Assembly (NCBI RefSeq): GCF_014235185.1
Contig: NZ_CP060131.1
Span: forward strand, 1,681,501 to 1,745,500
Reading direction: 5' to 3'
DNA: 64,000 nt
Origin: Pseudonocardia petroleophila
GTDB lineage: Bacteria; Actinomycetota; Actinomycetes; Mycobacteriales; Pseudonocardiaceae
Below, one piece after another: positions 18,580 to 25,280 of this stretch (within the stretch, counting starts at the first letter, position 1; the number at the start of each line of letters is the position of its first letter). The notes under the pieces were generated by a model, which saw nothing but the letters and a program-made list of their open reading frames with translations, searched no databases and was not told where the DNA came from. The position numbers were made by a program, and so were the translations under genes.

Positions 18580-18794
18580 CCGACGGCCCTCGATCCGTCC
18601 AGGGCCGGCGTCGATGCCTGGTCGATCGTCGAGAGGAAGTCGGAGATCGCACCCGGCAGACCGGAGCCGGCAGGCGTGGAGATGAACAGCACGAACGCCA
18701 CTAGCGAGAACACGATCGCGCCGCCGGCCACCCGCGCCCGGGCGCAGATGAACGCCCCGATCAGGGCGAAGAAGATGAGGACGCCGACGCTCAT
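18576..18794 (-). CDS. Small membrane protein
   Basis: A 72-residue protein with two hydrophobic helices (MSVGVLIFFALIGAFICARA and GGAIVFSLVAFVLFISTPA) and a polar tail GAISDFLSTIDQAST. No family recognised. It overlaps the excisionase-like gene upstream and the WhiB-like gene downstream by 4 bp each, so it is translated as part of the transfer operon. It may contribute to mating-pair or membrane anchoring functions; unproven. Confidence 0.7.
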   Translation of the reverse strand: MSVGVLIFFALIGAFICARARVAGGAIVFSLVAFVLFISTPAGSGLPGAISDFLSTIDQASTPALDGSRAVG

Positions 18795-19168
18795 GCCACA
18801 CCGCCCCGCGTGCCCTCGCGCCACTGCTGGGCGACCTCGGCGGACTCGACGCAGGTCCCGGCGTCGGTCGCACCGTCGAGTAGCCGCTCGACCGCCTTGG
18901 CGGGGACGACGTACCGGCCCTGCCCTCGTCCCGCCCGCATCCGGACCGCCGGGAACCCGTCGGACTGGATCAGTCGGTAGAGGTACTCCTGCGAGATGCT
19001 CAGCAGCGCCGCGGCCTCGGGCACCGAGTACGTCGGCACCCCGGCTGCGCGCTTGCGCATCGCGTTCTCCAGGGCCTGCGTGCGCAGAGTGCCGCGCCAC
19101 TCCCCTGGGTTCTTGCCTGGTTGAACCGCAGCCTGTCCGGTGGCTGCGGAGTTCTCGTGCTCCTGCAT
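18791..19168 (-). CDS. Excisionase-like HTH protein, first gene of transfer operon
   Basis: A 125-residue protein with a MerR/excisionase-type winged helix: TYSVPEAAALLSISQEYLYRLIQSDGFPAVRM...GRYVVPAKAVERLL, about residues 45-100. The N-terminal 40 residues are polar and disordered. Such proteins bend att-site DNA to direct the integrase toward excision, or act as regulators. The ATG at 19168 has GGGAG 8 nt upstream. It is separated from the integrase by about 4.6 kb, unlike the usual adjacent xis-int pair, and lies next to the GntR operator region. A role as a transcription factor for the operon it heads is equally possible. Confidence 0.75.
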   Translation of the reverse strand: MQEHENSAATGQAAVQPGKNPGEWRGTLRTQALENAMRKRAAGVPTYSVPEAAALLSISQEYLYRLIQSDGFPAVRMRAGRGQGRYVVPAKAVERLLDGATDAGTCVESAEVAQQWREGTRGGVA

Positions 19169-19283
19169 GCCATGCTCCCGTCTCTGCTCTGCTTGCCTAG
19201 CCAGCATAGCTAGTAATGTTAGCAAAGCAGAAAGACAGCTAGGGATAGTGCTAGCTGCGCTAGTTGGGGAGTAGCCTCTCGAC
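19169..19283. promoter_or_regulatory. Divergent promoter with repeated GCTAG operators
   Basis: This 115-bp spacer between the leftward transfer operon and the rightward GntR operon is clearly AT-richer than its neighbours. It holds at least five GCTAG/CTAGC half-sites between 19197 and 19263 (CTAGC, AGCTAG, AGCTAG, GCTAGC, GCTAG), plus GTTAGC. Regular repeats between a GntR gene and the operon it faces are the layout expected of autoregulated operators that switch both directions. Confidence 0.6.
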
Positions 19284-20129
19284 GTGCAGCCGCTTGACCC
19301 CGATGACCCGCGACCGCCGTTCCAGCAGGTCGCGAACGTTCTGCGTGCCGCGATCAAGACACGGCGCTTCGAACCCGGCGAGCAACTGCCGTCGCTGAAC
19401 GAGCTCTCGAAGACCTACGGCGTCTCGCTGATGACGGTGCAGAAGGCGATCGCCGTCCTCCGGGACGAGGGCCTGATCATCTCGCGGCAGGGCAAGGGAT
19501 CGTTTGTCCGTCAACGCACGGAGCGGGCCGTCGGTCTGCGGCCGCACATCGAGCTGGCCTTCGAGCAGCAGCGCGTCACGATCGACTTCGCAGGCTTCAC
19601 CGGCGAGACGCTGTCCGGCGCGATTCAGGAGCCTCTCGACAAGATCCGGAGCGGACGTCTCACTCCGGAGGAGATCGCGCTCCGTGTGCTGCTCCCCGAC
19701 ATGACCGCCCCCGTCGGTCTGCCGGCACTCGCGAGCACCGGCGAGGACGACGAACGCGTGCGCGGCCGGATGGACCAGATCATGCGGCGCTTCAACCAGG
19801 CCCTGGCCGACTCCCTGCAGGAGCTTTCGGATCTGCAGCTGGTGCGCTCGGCGACCGTCGAGGTCCGCACCTACCGGACCAGCCCGCTGTTCAAGCTCTA
19901 CATCATCAACGGCGACGAGGTCTTCTACGGCTTCTACCCCGTGCTTGAACACAAGGTCGTGATCGACAAGGAGCCGACGGCGATCCTCGACCCGATGGGC
20001 AAGGACGCCACCCTCTTCCACTTCGCCGCAACCGAGGACGACTCGTCGGTCGGGGCCCAGTACGTCGCCGAGGCACAGAAGTGGTTCAACTCGGTGTGGG
20101 ACAGCGTCGCGCGCCCGGTCGGCTCGTGA
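19284..20129 (+). CDS. GntR-family regulator of the mobile element (KorSA-like role)
   Basis: A 281-residue protein with an N-terminal GntR winged helix: PPFQQVANVLRAAIKTRRFEPGEQLPSLNELSKTYGVSLMTVQKAIAVLRDEGLIISRQGKGSFVR, residues 11-76. The C-terminal 200 residues do not match a common GntR effector domain by eye. HutC/KorSA-type GntR proteins control actinobacterial integrative elements, and position opposite the transfer operon with shared GCTAG repeats supports that role here. GTG start with GGGGAG about 12 nt upstream. Its stop overlaps the HAD gene start (GTGA). Confidence 0.88.
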   Translation: MQPLDPDDPRPPFQQVANVLRAAIKTRRFEPGEQLPSLNELSKTYGVSLMTVQKAIAVLRDEGLIISRQGKGSFVRQRTERAVGLRPHIELAFEQQRVTIDFAGFTGETLSGAIQEPLDKIRSGRLTPEEIALRVLLPDMTAPVGLPALASTGEDDERVRGRMDQIMRRFNQALADSLQELSDLQLVRSATVEVRTYRTSPLFKLYIINGDEVFYGFYPVLEHKVVIDKEPTAILDPMGKDATLFHFAATEDDSSVGAQYVAEAQKWFNSVWDSVARPVGS

Positions 20130-20827
20130 CGGCCGACGAGAAGCTCGTCGAGGTCCTAGAGCGGGCCCGCGCGGTCCTCTTCGACTTCGACGGCCCCATC
20201 TGCTCAGTGTTCGCCGGCGAGCCGGCGCCCGGCGTCGCGCGGGACCTGCGTGAGCGACTGGCCGAGTGGGACGTCGCCGTGGAGCTCGACGACGAGCTGG
20301 CCGACGATCCGCTCGAGGTGCTCCGCGCGGCCGTTCGCTTCGGCGACAAGGTGACCAGGACCGCCGACGACCTCCTGACCGGCGCCGAGATCTCCGCCGT
20401 CCGATTGGCGGAGCCGACGCCGGGGGGTGTCGAGAGCATGCGCGCCTGCCGTGCCGCCGGCCTGCGCGTCGCGGTGGTCAGCAACAACTCTGCCGCGGCG
20501 GTGAACGAGTACCTGGCGCTGCACCAGCTCGTCGACCTGGTCGAGGTCGTCGTCGGGCGGGAGTACGGCAAGCCGGACCTGATGAAACCGCACCCTAAGC
20601 CGATCCACGACGCACTGAAGCGCCTACGGATCGGCCCCGACGTCGCGCTCCTCGTCGGCGATTCGCTGACCGACGTCGACGGCTCGCGCGCAGCGGGGAT
20701 CGCCTGCATCGCCTACGCGAACAAGCCGGGCAAGGATCGGCTACTGGCGGCCGCGGACGCCCAGGTCGACGACATGCAAGTGCTCGCAGACCACCTGTCC
20801 GGCCTGGCACGGAGGAACGCCGGTTGA
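20126..20827 (+). CDS. HAD-superfamily phosphatase
   Basis: A 233-residue haloacid dehalogenase-like hydrolase. Motif I is AVLFDFDGPIC (D20 nucleophile, D22), motif II is VVSNNS, motif III includes the Lys of GKPDLMKPHPKP, and motif IV is LLVGDSLTDVDGSRAAGI. The layout resembles phosphoglycolate-phosphatase or nucleotidase-type HADs with a helical cap. It is coupled by overlaps to the GntR gene (GTGA) and to the phosphotransferase (TTGA), so the three are one operon. The substrate is unknown; the pairing with a kinase-like gene suggests a small phosphorylated metabolite. Confidence 0.88.
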   Translation: MTADEKLVEVLERARAVLFDFDGPICSVFAGEPAPGVARDLRERLAEWDVAVELDDELADDPLEVLRAAVRFGDKVTRTADDLLTGAEISAVRLAEPTPGGVESMRACRAAGLRVAVVSNNSAAAVNEYLALHQLVDLVEVVVGREYGKPDLMKPHPKPIHDALKRLRIGPDVALLVGDSLTDVDGSRAAGIACIAYANKPGKDRLLAAADAQVDDMQVLADHLSGLARRNAG

Positions 20828-21702
20828 CGGCGCTGGACAACATCGCCGACGTCGAACGTCCGGTGATGCACGACGCCGCGCAGCAGCTCGGGCTCGACAC
20901 CACCGGCAGCCGCCTGATCTCCGCCTCGTCCCGCCTGATCTGGCACCTGCCGGTGGACCGGGTCGCGCTCACCATCACCCGGCCCGGCAGCAAGACGGCG
21001 GACGACATCGGCGCAGAAGTGGCGGCGGTTCGCTCGGCGTCGGCCGGCGGTGTGCGCACACCTCCCCTACTCGCTGAGCCCATCGAGCTCGCAGACTCCC
21101 GCTTCGCCCTGCCCTACCGCTGGATCGACGGCCGCGCGTTCGAGTCGACGGACTGGCCGGCCGGAGTCGTGGAGGCAGCGAAGCTCGCGAGATGCGACCC
21201 CGAGGGCCTGCGCCGGCTGAGGTGGCCGACCGACTGGCCCGATCCTGCCTGGGAGCCCCTTCTCGGCCAACCACTCTTCACAGAAATCAGCGGACGTGTT
21301 CATCAAGCCGAGCAAGCGGTCGACGATCTACTCAGAGTTGACAACCTCGTCCTCTGTCACGGGGACCTGCAGCCTGCGAACTTCCTCGTCGACGAAGCGG
21401 GCGATCCATGGCTCGTCGACCTGGAGTACGCCTGCCTTACTCCGCCCGGTTGGGACGCAGCCAAGATCATCCTTCTCGCCGATCGGTTCGGAGACCCTGC
21501 GAGCTACGACGATCTGCTTCGCGCCTGGGGCGAGCTGAACCCGCGCGACCTTGCGTCGTGCGTGCTCGCCCAAGAGGTCCAGATCGTCTGCTGGCTTCTT
21601 CGCATGGCTCGCGCAGGCGGCTCGCGTGTCGAGGAGGAGTCCCGAGCCCGGGCGAAGACGCTCACGAACCGCCACCGACGGTGGCGGCACCTTTCGGGCT
21701 AG
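20824..21702 (+). CDS. Aminoglycoside phosphotransferase-fold kinase
   Basis: A 292-residue protein of the APH/choline-kinase fold. Seen: catalytic loop LCHGDLQPANFLVD (H179, D181, N186) and metal-binding WLVDLEYACL (D199). The N-terminal nucleotide-binding lobe is divergent (RLIWHLPVDRVALTITRP). The start is probably a TTG overlapping the HAD stop; a later ATG at codon 15 is an alternative. APH-fold kinases phosphorylate sugars, amino alcohols or antibiotics, so resistance is possible, but the coupling with HAD and GntR genes in a mobile element argues for a conserved element function. Confidence 0.85.
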   Translation: MTALDNIADVERPVMHDAAQQLGLDTTGSRLISASSRLIWHLPVDRVALTITRPGSKTADDIGAEVAAVRSASAGGVRTPPLLAEPIELADSRFALPYRWIDGRAFESTDWPAGVVEAAKLARCDPEGLRRLRWPTDWPDPAWEPLLGQPLFTEISGRVHQAEQAVDDLLRVDNLVLCHGDLQPANFLVDEAGDPWLVDLEYACLTPPGWDAAKIILLADRFGDPASYDDLLRAWGELNPRDLASCVLAQEVQIVCWLLRMARAGGSRVEEESRARAKTLTNRHRRWRHLSG

Positions 21703-21889
21703 TACGGATTCCAGCAACTCGGCGACTCCGCTGCCGTTATACATCCGACTCTTGATGCCGTTCGGAAGATCAACTGCTGGCAAGGTGTTGACCTCCGTCG
21801 ATCACGCCCTCGGAACGTCCACGCCGAGGCGTGAAGGCAACCGCGCCGCGGCCCTCACCCGAGGGCCGGGGAGCTTAGCGTCGGGCCCC

Positions 21890-22432
21890 CTACTCAGGCG
21901 CGGTGTCCTCGACGCCGGGCGCGCGGTCCACGCCGGAAGGCAACGCTCCGGACTCGTCGAGTTGCCGCAGGTGCTCCCGCACTATGCGCTCCACCTCGGC
22001 GGCGTCCGAGCCGTCCACGTGAACCGTCACGGACGGAGGATCCGGCGTGCTGGGCTCGGTGCTGGTCTCCCGATCCTGGAGATAGGCGGCCACGGCCACC
22101 AGGAGCGCGATCACCGCCAAGAGTCCGCCGTTGGCATTCAGGATCAGGCCGAGGCGCCCAAACATCGGTGCCTGTTCTTGAACCTGACGTGCGGCCTGGT
22201 CGGCGGGCACCGAGTGCGCCAGGGCGTTCGCCAGGATCGCCACCACTACTGCGTAATCGGCGACCGTGGCGTCGGGCGGACGGACCGCCTCGGCTACTGC
22301 GCGGACGACCGTCAGGTTGCCAACCGCCTCGGCGGACGCGATGCCCCTCGCCTGGATCGTCGTCACGCGCCTGATCGTCGGTGTACCTACGGCCTCGGCC
22401 GAGGGGATGCCCGCGGGGCGGAGCGTAGCCAT
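21890..22432 (-). CDS. Single-span membrane protein with SAEAVG repeats
   Basis: A 180-residue protein with two copies of a GI[PA]SAEAVG repeat near the N terminus (residues 8-20 and 30-42), one membrane helix (GGLLAVIALLVAVAAYLQD) and a charged tail with VERIVREHLRQLDESG. SAEAxG repeats occur in assorted actinobacterial and phage proteins, but no function is established to my knowledge. The ATG at 22432 is preferred because GGAG lies 9 nt upstream; the frame is open further. It stands alone, leftward, convergent with the phosphotransferase across a 187-bp gap in which nothing was recognised. Confidence 0.6.
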   Translation of the reverse strand: MATLRPAGIPSAEAVGTPTIRRVTTIQARGIASAEAVGNLTVVRAVAEAVRPPDATVADYAVVVAILANALAHSVPADQAARQVQEQAPMFGRLGLILNANGGLLAVIALLVAVAAYLQDRETSTEPSTPDPPSVTVHVDGSDAAEVERIVREHLRQLDESGALPSGVDRAPGVEDTAPE

Positions 22433-22665
22433 GACCCAATTCTCCACGAGCACCGAGACGGGTACACCACCCTCCCCGAAGGCGTCGGCCCGGCAGGGGC
22501 GCAGCCGGGGCCCAGATCCCGGACGGGGTGAGTCGTTTCCGCCGAGGCCTGGGACGTTCAGGAACGGAGCACGTCGCAGGAGCATCGGCGCGCGCGTCGC
22601 CAGGATGCGGACCGGGCCCCGAACTGGACGGCAACGGGCAGGGACTGGTTGTGGAGCTCCCGATA

Positions 22666-22785
22666 ATGGGCTGCTGGAGCTGCCAAGACTTGGGCTGGCG
22701 CGCCGAGCTCGAGCAGCAGGCGGGTGTCCGCACGCCCCCCGTCTATCTACGTGGACCTAGCCGACCGCATCCCCGCGACAGATGA
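22666..22785 (+). CDS. Possible 39-aa peptide, otherwise empty stretch
   Basis: Between 22433 and 22846 no convincing gene is visible. The best candidate is a 39-codon frame starting MGCWSCQDLGWRAELEQQAG with GGAG 9 nt upstream. The CWSC pair and the helical QDLGWRAELEQQ segment look protein-like, but the frame is short and ends in low-complexity residues. Treat as tentative. Confidence 0.2.
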   Translation: MGCWSCQDLGWRAELEQQAGVRTPPVYLRGPSRPHPRDR

Positions 22786-22846
22786 GGTACCTCGTGGGCC
22801 CGCGCGGGCCGGCCGGCCCCTCCCATAGAAGTGGGCCGCGCACCGT

Positions 22847-22862
22847 TGTTCCACGTGGAACG
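22847..22862. other. parS-like ParB-binding site in the mobile element
   Basis: TGTTCCACGTGGAACG has a perfect 14-bp palindromic core (GTTCCACGTGGAAC). It differs from the actinobacterial parS consensus only by symmetric T-to-C/A-to-G changes in the arms. The chromosomal parS sites in this window use the mixed form with one arm like this one. It lies 78 bp from the origin-like DnaA-box cluster. ParB binding is inferred. Confidence 0.65.
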
Positions 22863-22939
22863 ACGCGGCCAAACCCAGGCTGATCCGGCGGGCCGCGCTC
22901 AACCGACTACGGCCAAGCGAAGACTCCGGCGAAAAAACC

Positions 22940-23223
22940 TCACCCACGTCTGTGGACAACCGTGTGGATTACCGTCCGGGCACCGGTGGATGAGTGGCGG
23001 CGAATCGGTGGACAACCGGTCCGCATGCGGTGGACAAGTTCTCGATTCCTCCCAGGGGCCACAGTCTGTCACCCTCTCTGACCGGCAGAACAGCAGGTCA
23101 ACCACCATTATCGAGCGCGACGTGCGGACAGAGTCGCGTCCACAGTTTCGGACGCAGACCAGTTGGTGGGTGGACTCGCGCCGTTTCGACCGGGATGACA
23201 CCCGCTGCCGTGAGGCTCTACGG
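22940..23223 (-). other. oriC-like DnaA-box region, diverged copy of the dnaA-dnaN intergenic region
   Basis: Read on the minus strand, three blocks match the chromosomal origin: 23223-23191 against 35465-35497 (31/33), 23020-23002 against 35737-35755 (19/19) and 22969-22940 against 35788-35817 (26/30). The last two blocks are 32 nt apart in both copies. DnaA boxes: TGTGGACAA at 22951 is a perfect complement of TTGTCCACA; TGTGGATTA at 22963 and GGTGGACAA at 23007 and 23030 are one-mismatch boxes. An A-tract lies at 22932-22937. This may be the element's replication origin or a decoy. Confidence 0.75.
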
Positions 23224-23224
23224 T
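23195..23224 (+). promoter_or_regulatory. dnaN-type promoter in the mobile element
   Basis: ATGACA (23195-23200), 18-nt spacer, TACGGT (23219-23224). The same pair with the same spacer lies upstream of chromosomal dnaN on the opposite strand. Here it points to the small membrane protein at 23356. An 8-bp stem CGGGGTCC/GGACCCCG (23242-23274) follows in the leader. Confidence 0.6.
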
Positions 23225-23355
23225 TGCTCCAGAAACGCGAACGGGGTCCCCCGACACATGGCTGGAGGACCCCGGTCAGGAATCTCTGGCAGGAGACTCC
23301 CGTTCGTCGCGGTTTCCAAGCAACCGGCAGGCTCCGAGGAAAGGACTCACACGAC

Positions 23356-23538
23356 GTGACGACCGTACCGTCTGACTCATCCCCGCAGAACCCCTCTCCC
23401 CGCGACGGGTGGATTGCCCAGCTTGTTGGGGCCCTGTATCGGGCACTCTTCCTGGAGAGCTGGGCGCCTTGGACTCGGATCGTCCTCGGCGCGATCGTGT
23501 TCGTCGGCTTGTACCTGGCGGTGCGGACCCTCGGGTAG
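23356..23538 (+). CDS. Small single-span membrane protein downstream of the oriC-like region
   Basis: A 60-residue protein: a polar N terminus (VTTVPSDSSPQNPSPRDGW), an amphipathic IAQLVGALYRALFLESW and one membrane helix TRIVLGAIVFVGLYLAVRTLG. The GTG at 23356 follows a GGAAAGGA sequence 9-10 nt upstream. An in-frame extension reaches back to 22831, but only because the origin-like DNA lacks stops; it has no protein-like features. It occupies the place that dnaN has beside the chromosomal origin. Function unknown; a membrane anchor for the element or origin is conceivable. Confidence 0.6.
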   Translation: MTTVPSDSSPQNPSPRDGWIAQLVGALYRALFLESWAPWTRIVLGAIVFVGLYLAVRTLG

Positions 23539-23572
23539 GCCACGGCCTGCACGTCCATACCCGGGCCGCCGA

Positions 23573-23607
23573 CCGGGACGCCCACGATTCGAGTCTGGGC
23601 GTCCCGG
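23573..23607. terminator. Bidirectional hairpin between the small membrane gene and integrase
   Basis: A perfect 12-bp inverted repeat, CCGGGACGCCCA / TGGGCGTCCCGG, with an 11-nt loop, located between two convergent genes. There is no T-tract, as is common in high-GC actinobacteria, so it is a likely rather than certain terminator. Confidence 0.65.
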
Positions 23608-23750
23608 ATGGCCGCGAGTTGCCTCGCTCAGCGATCAGATTGCCGGGGCACCAGGCCCGGTCTACGGCGCGACATGCTGCTCTTTTGCGCGCCGCGCGCA
23701 CGCCTCGACGTGTCGATTCGGCTGTGTCCGCGGGACAGGGCTGGAGCTGT

Positions 23751-25130
23751 TCACTCCGTCGGCGGAATTGCGACCTTCGAGGGGCGAGTCATACGTCCGG
23801 CGAGCAACTCAGCTGCGCGGCGGTCTGACTCGCCAACCCACGCCGCATATACGCGCAGGGTTGTTGCTCCGCCACCGCCATGTCCCAGTCGTCCCGCAAC
23901 GGTGCGGAGGTCAACGCCTGCCGAAAGCAGTTCCGTAGCTGAGTAGTGCCGGAGTGCGTGCAGGTGGCTGTCAATGCCGAGCTCGGCGCACATCCGGCTG
24001 TAGCGGTGGGTCACGCCGCTCGGGTCGCAGGGACGGTCGAACTCCGGTCGGTAGGAGAACAGGAACGCGTCCAGTCGGGGCTCAGTAGCCGCTTGGCGGC
24101 AGAGCGCGGCGTAGCGGTCGTGGTGCTCGGTCAACACCTCCACCGTGGCCGGGTCGAGCGCGAGGCGGCGCATTTGGTGCGTCTTCGTGTCCTTCTCGAT
24201 GGACTGCCGGTTCACGCGCACGTAGTTCCGGCGGACGGTCACCACACCGGCGGTCAGGTCGACGTCGGACCAGCGAAGCGCGAGCAGCTCGGCCCGCCGC
24301 ATGCCGGTCACCATCACGAGCCAGACCAGCGTCCCCCAGCCCTCATCCTCGGCCCACGCCGCATCAATGATCTGGGCTGCCTGCGCGGCGGTGGGCGGGT
24401 TGGGCTGCGGGGTCGGTTGCCGGGGCTTCCGGGCCAGGACCGCCGGGTTGCTCGTGATCCACTCCCACCGCTGGGCCGCGGACATGACGCCGCGGATCGC
24501 GAAGTGGATGCGGCGGATCGTCGCCGCGGCCAGCGGGCGGCACTCGTGCGGGCGACACTCCACAACCTGGCAGCCCGTCTCCGTGCAGTCGTGCGGTGGG
24601 TAGCCACCTGCTGGAGGCCGGCCGGGCCGGCGGCGGTGCTTCACGACGCGGCACTCGTGCGGCTCGGTCGTCCGGTGCTCGAGGAACGGGGTCCCGGCGC
24701 ACCGCACGCTGCAACGCCGGAGCTCGGCGTAGAACTCCTCCAGCAGCCGCGTGGACACCTTGCCGATCGGCTCGTCACCGAAGGCCGGGTAGATGTGCAC
24801 ACGGGCGTACAGCTCGTAGCTGGCTCGCGTGGTCTCCTCGATCTCGTGGGTCCGCAGCCACGCCTCCATCGCGACCTTGAAGGATGCGTTGGTCTTAGCG
24901 TGCCGCTGCTGGTCCACACGGGCGCAGAGGCGAGTGACGGCCTTGCGGGCCTCGGCCTCGGTCGCCACTGACTCGCGGAGGTGGACCTTCTTACCGGTGA
25001 GCGGGTCGATACCGGCGTAGACCACGACCTGGAACGAGCTGCCGCGGCGACGGATCATGCCGCGAGAACGGCGCTCACCGGCCTTGTTCGCCACACGACC
25101 CAGGATACTGGCTGCCACAATGGCTGCCAT
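23751..25130 (-). CDS. Tyrosine-type site-specific integrase
   Basis: A 459-residue tyrosine recombinase. N-terminal arm-binding region (GSSFQVVVYAGIDPLTGKKV), SAM-like core-binding domain, then the catalytic domain with R278 (VTGMRRAELLALRWSDV), K316, H391-x-x-R394 (HLHALRHYS), H417 (GRLGHGG) and Y428 (RVYAAW), so the full active site is present. The core-binding domain holds an insertion (about residues 140-198) with seven Cys and several His, ending VVECRPHECRPL. The ATG lies 47 bp from the tRNA-Ala 3' end. TGGCTGCCA is directly repeated at 25109 and 25121 and may be an arm-type binding site. It catalyses integration and excision at the tRNA gene. Confidence 0.95.
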   Translation of the reverse strand: MAAIVAASILGRVANKAGERRSRGMIRRRGSSFQVVVYAGIDPLTGKKVHLRESVATEAEARKAVTRLCARVDQQRHAKTNASFKVAMEAWLRTHEIEETTRASYELYARVHIYPAFGDEPIGKVSTRLLEEFYAELRRCSVRCAGTPFLEHRTTEPHECRVVKHRRRPGRPPAGGYPPHDCTETGCQVVECRPHECRPLAAATIRRIHFAIRGVMSAAQRWEWITSNPAVLARKPRQPTPQPNPPTAAQAAQIIDAAWAEDEGWGTLVWLVMVTGMRRAELLALRWSDVDLTAGVVTVRRNYVRVNRQSIEKDTKTHQMRRLALDPATVEVLTEHHDRYAALCRQAATEPRLDAFLFSYRPEFDRPCDPSGVTHRYSRMCAELGIDSHLHALRHYSATELLSAGVDLRTVAGRLGHGGGGATTLRVYAAWVGESDRRAAELLAGRMTRPSKVAIPPTE

Positions 25131-25176
25131 TGATCAACAGGTACGACCTAGATGGTGCTGTTATCGCTGGTCAAGC

Positions 25177-25199
25177 TGGTGGAGACGAGGGGAATCGAA
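25177..25199 (-). other. Inferred attachment site in the tRNA-Ala 3' end
   Basis: Integrases of this kind usually recombine within the 3' end of a tRNA, which the element then restores. The integrase gene begins 47 bp beyond this point, on the downstream side of the tRNA. The site is inferred from position; the partner att copy at the far end of the element was not found in the window. Confidence 0.5.
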
Positions 25200-25252
25200 C
25201 CCCTAACCCCTGCCTTGCAAAGGCAGTGCTCTGCCAATTGAGCTACGTCCCC
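25177..25252 (-). tRNA. tRNA-Ala (anticodon TGC)
   Basis: A complete cloverleaf on the minus strand: acceptor GGGGACG pairing with CGTCTCC, D-arm AGCTCAATTGGCAGAGC, anticodon loop around TGC in TGCCTTTGCAAGGCA, T-arm GGGGTTCGATTCCCC. Discriminator A at 25180 is followed by an encoded CCA (25177-25179). It is the integration target of the mobile element. Confidence 0.97.
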
Positions 25253-25280
25253 GGTGGTGCTGAGGCGACACGATACCCGC

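Larger units (their letters stand above)
9422..25199. mobile_element. Integrated mobilizable element at tRNA-Ala (MobF relaxase, VirD4-like T4CP, tyrosine integrase)
   Basis: The region between the catabolic cluster and the tRNA-Ala gene has the content of an integrative mobilizable element: tyrosine integrase abutting a tRNA 3' end, excisionase-like protein, GntR control region, coupling protein and MobF relaxase-helicase. The right boundary lies in the tRNA-Ala 3' end. The left boundary was not found: no second copy of the tRNA 3' end is visible at 9.3-9.4 kb, so the left coordinate given is the first gene that looks element-borne. The true left end may lie outside the window. No VirB4, Rep or TraB/FtsK protein was found, so transfer would need machinery from elsewhere. 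Confidence 0.75.

Noticed and set aside
20824..21702. Antibiotic (aminoglycoside) resistance gene
   Set aside because: APH-fold residues are present, but the divergent N-lobe and translational coupling to GntR and HAD genes give no specific support for drug phosphorylation.
22831..23355. In-frame N-terminal extension of the 60-aa membrane protein across the origin-like DNA
   Set aside because: The extension is translated DnaA boxes and promoter with no protein-like pattern; the GTG at 23356 with its upstream GGAAAGGA is a better start.
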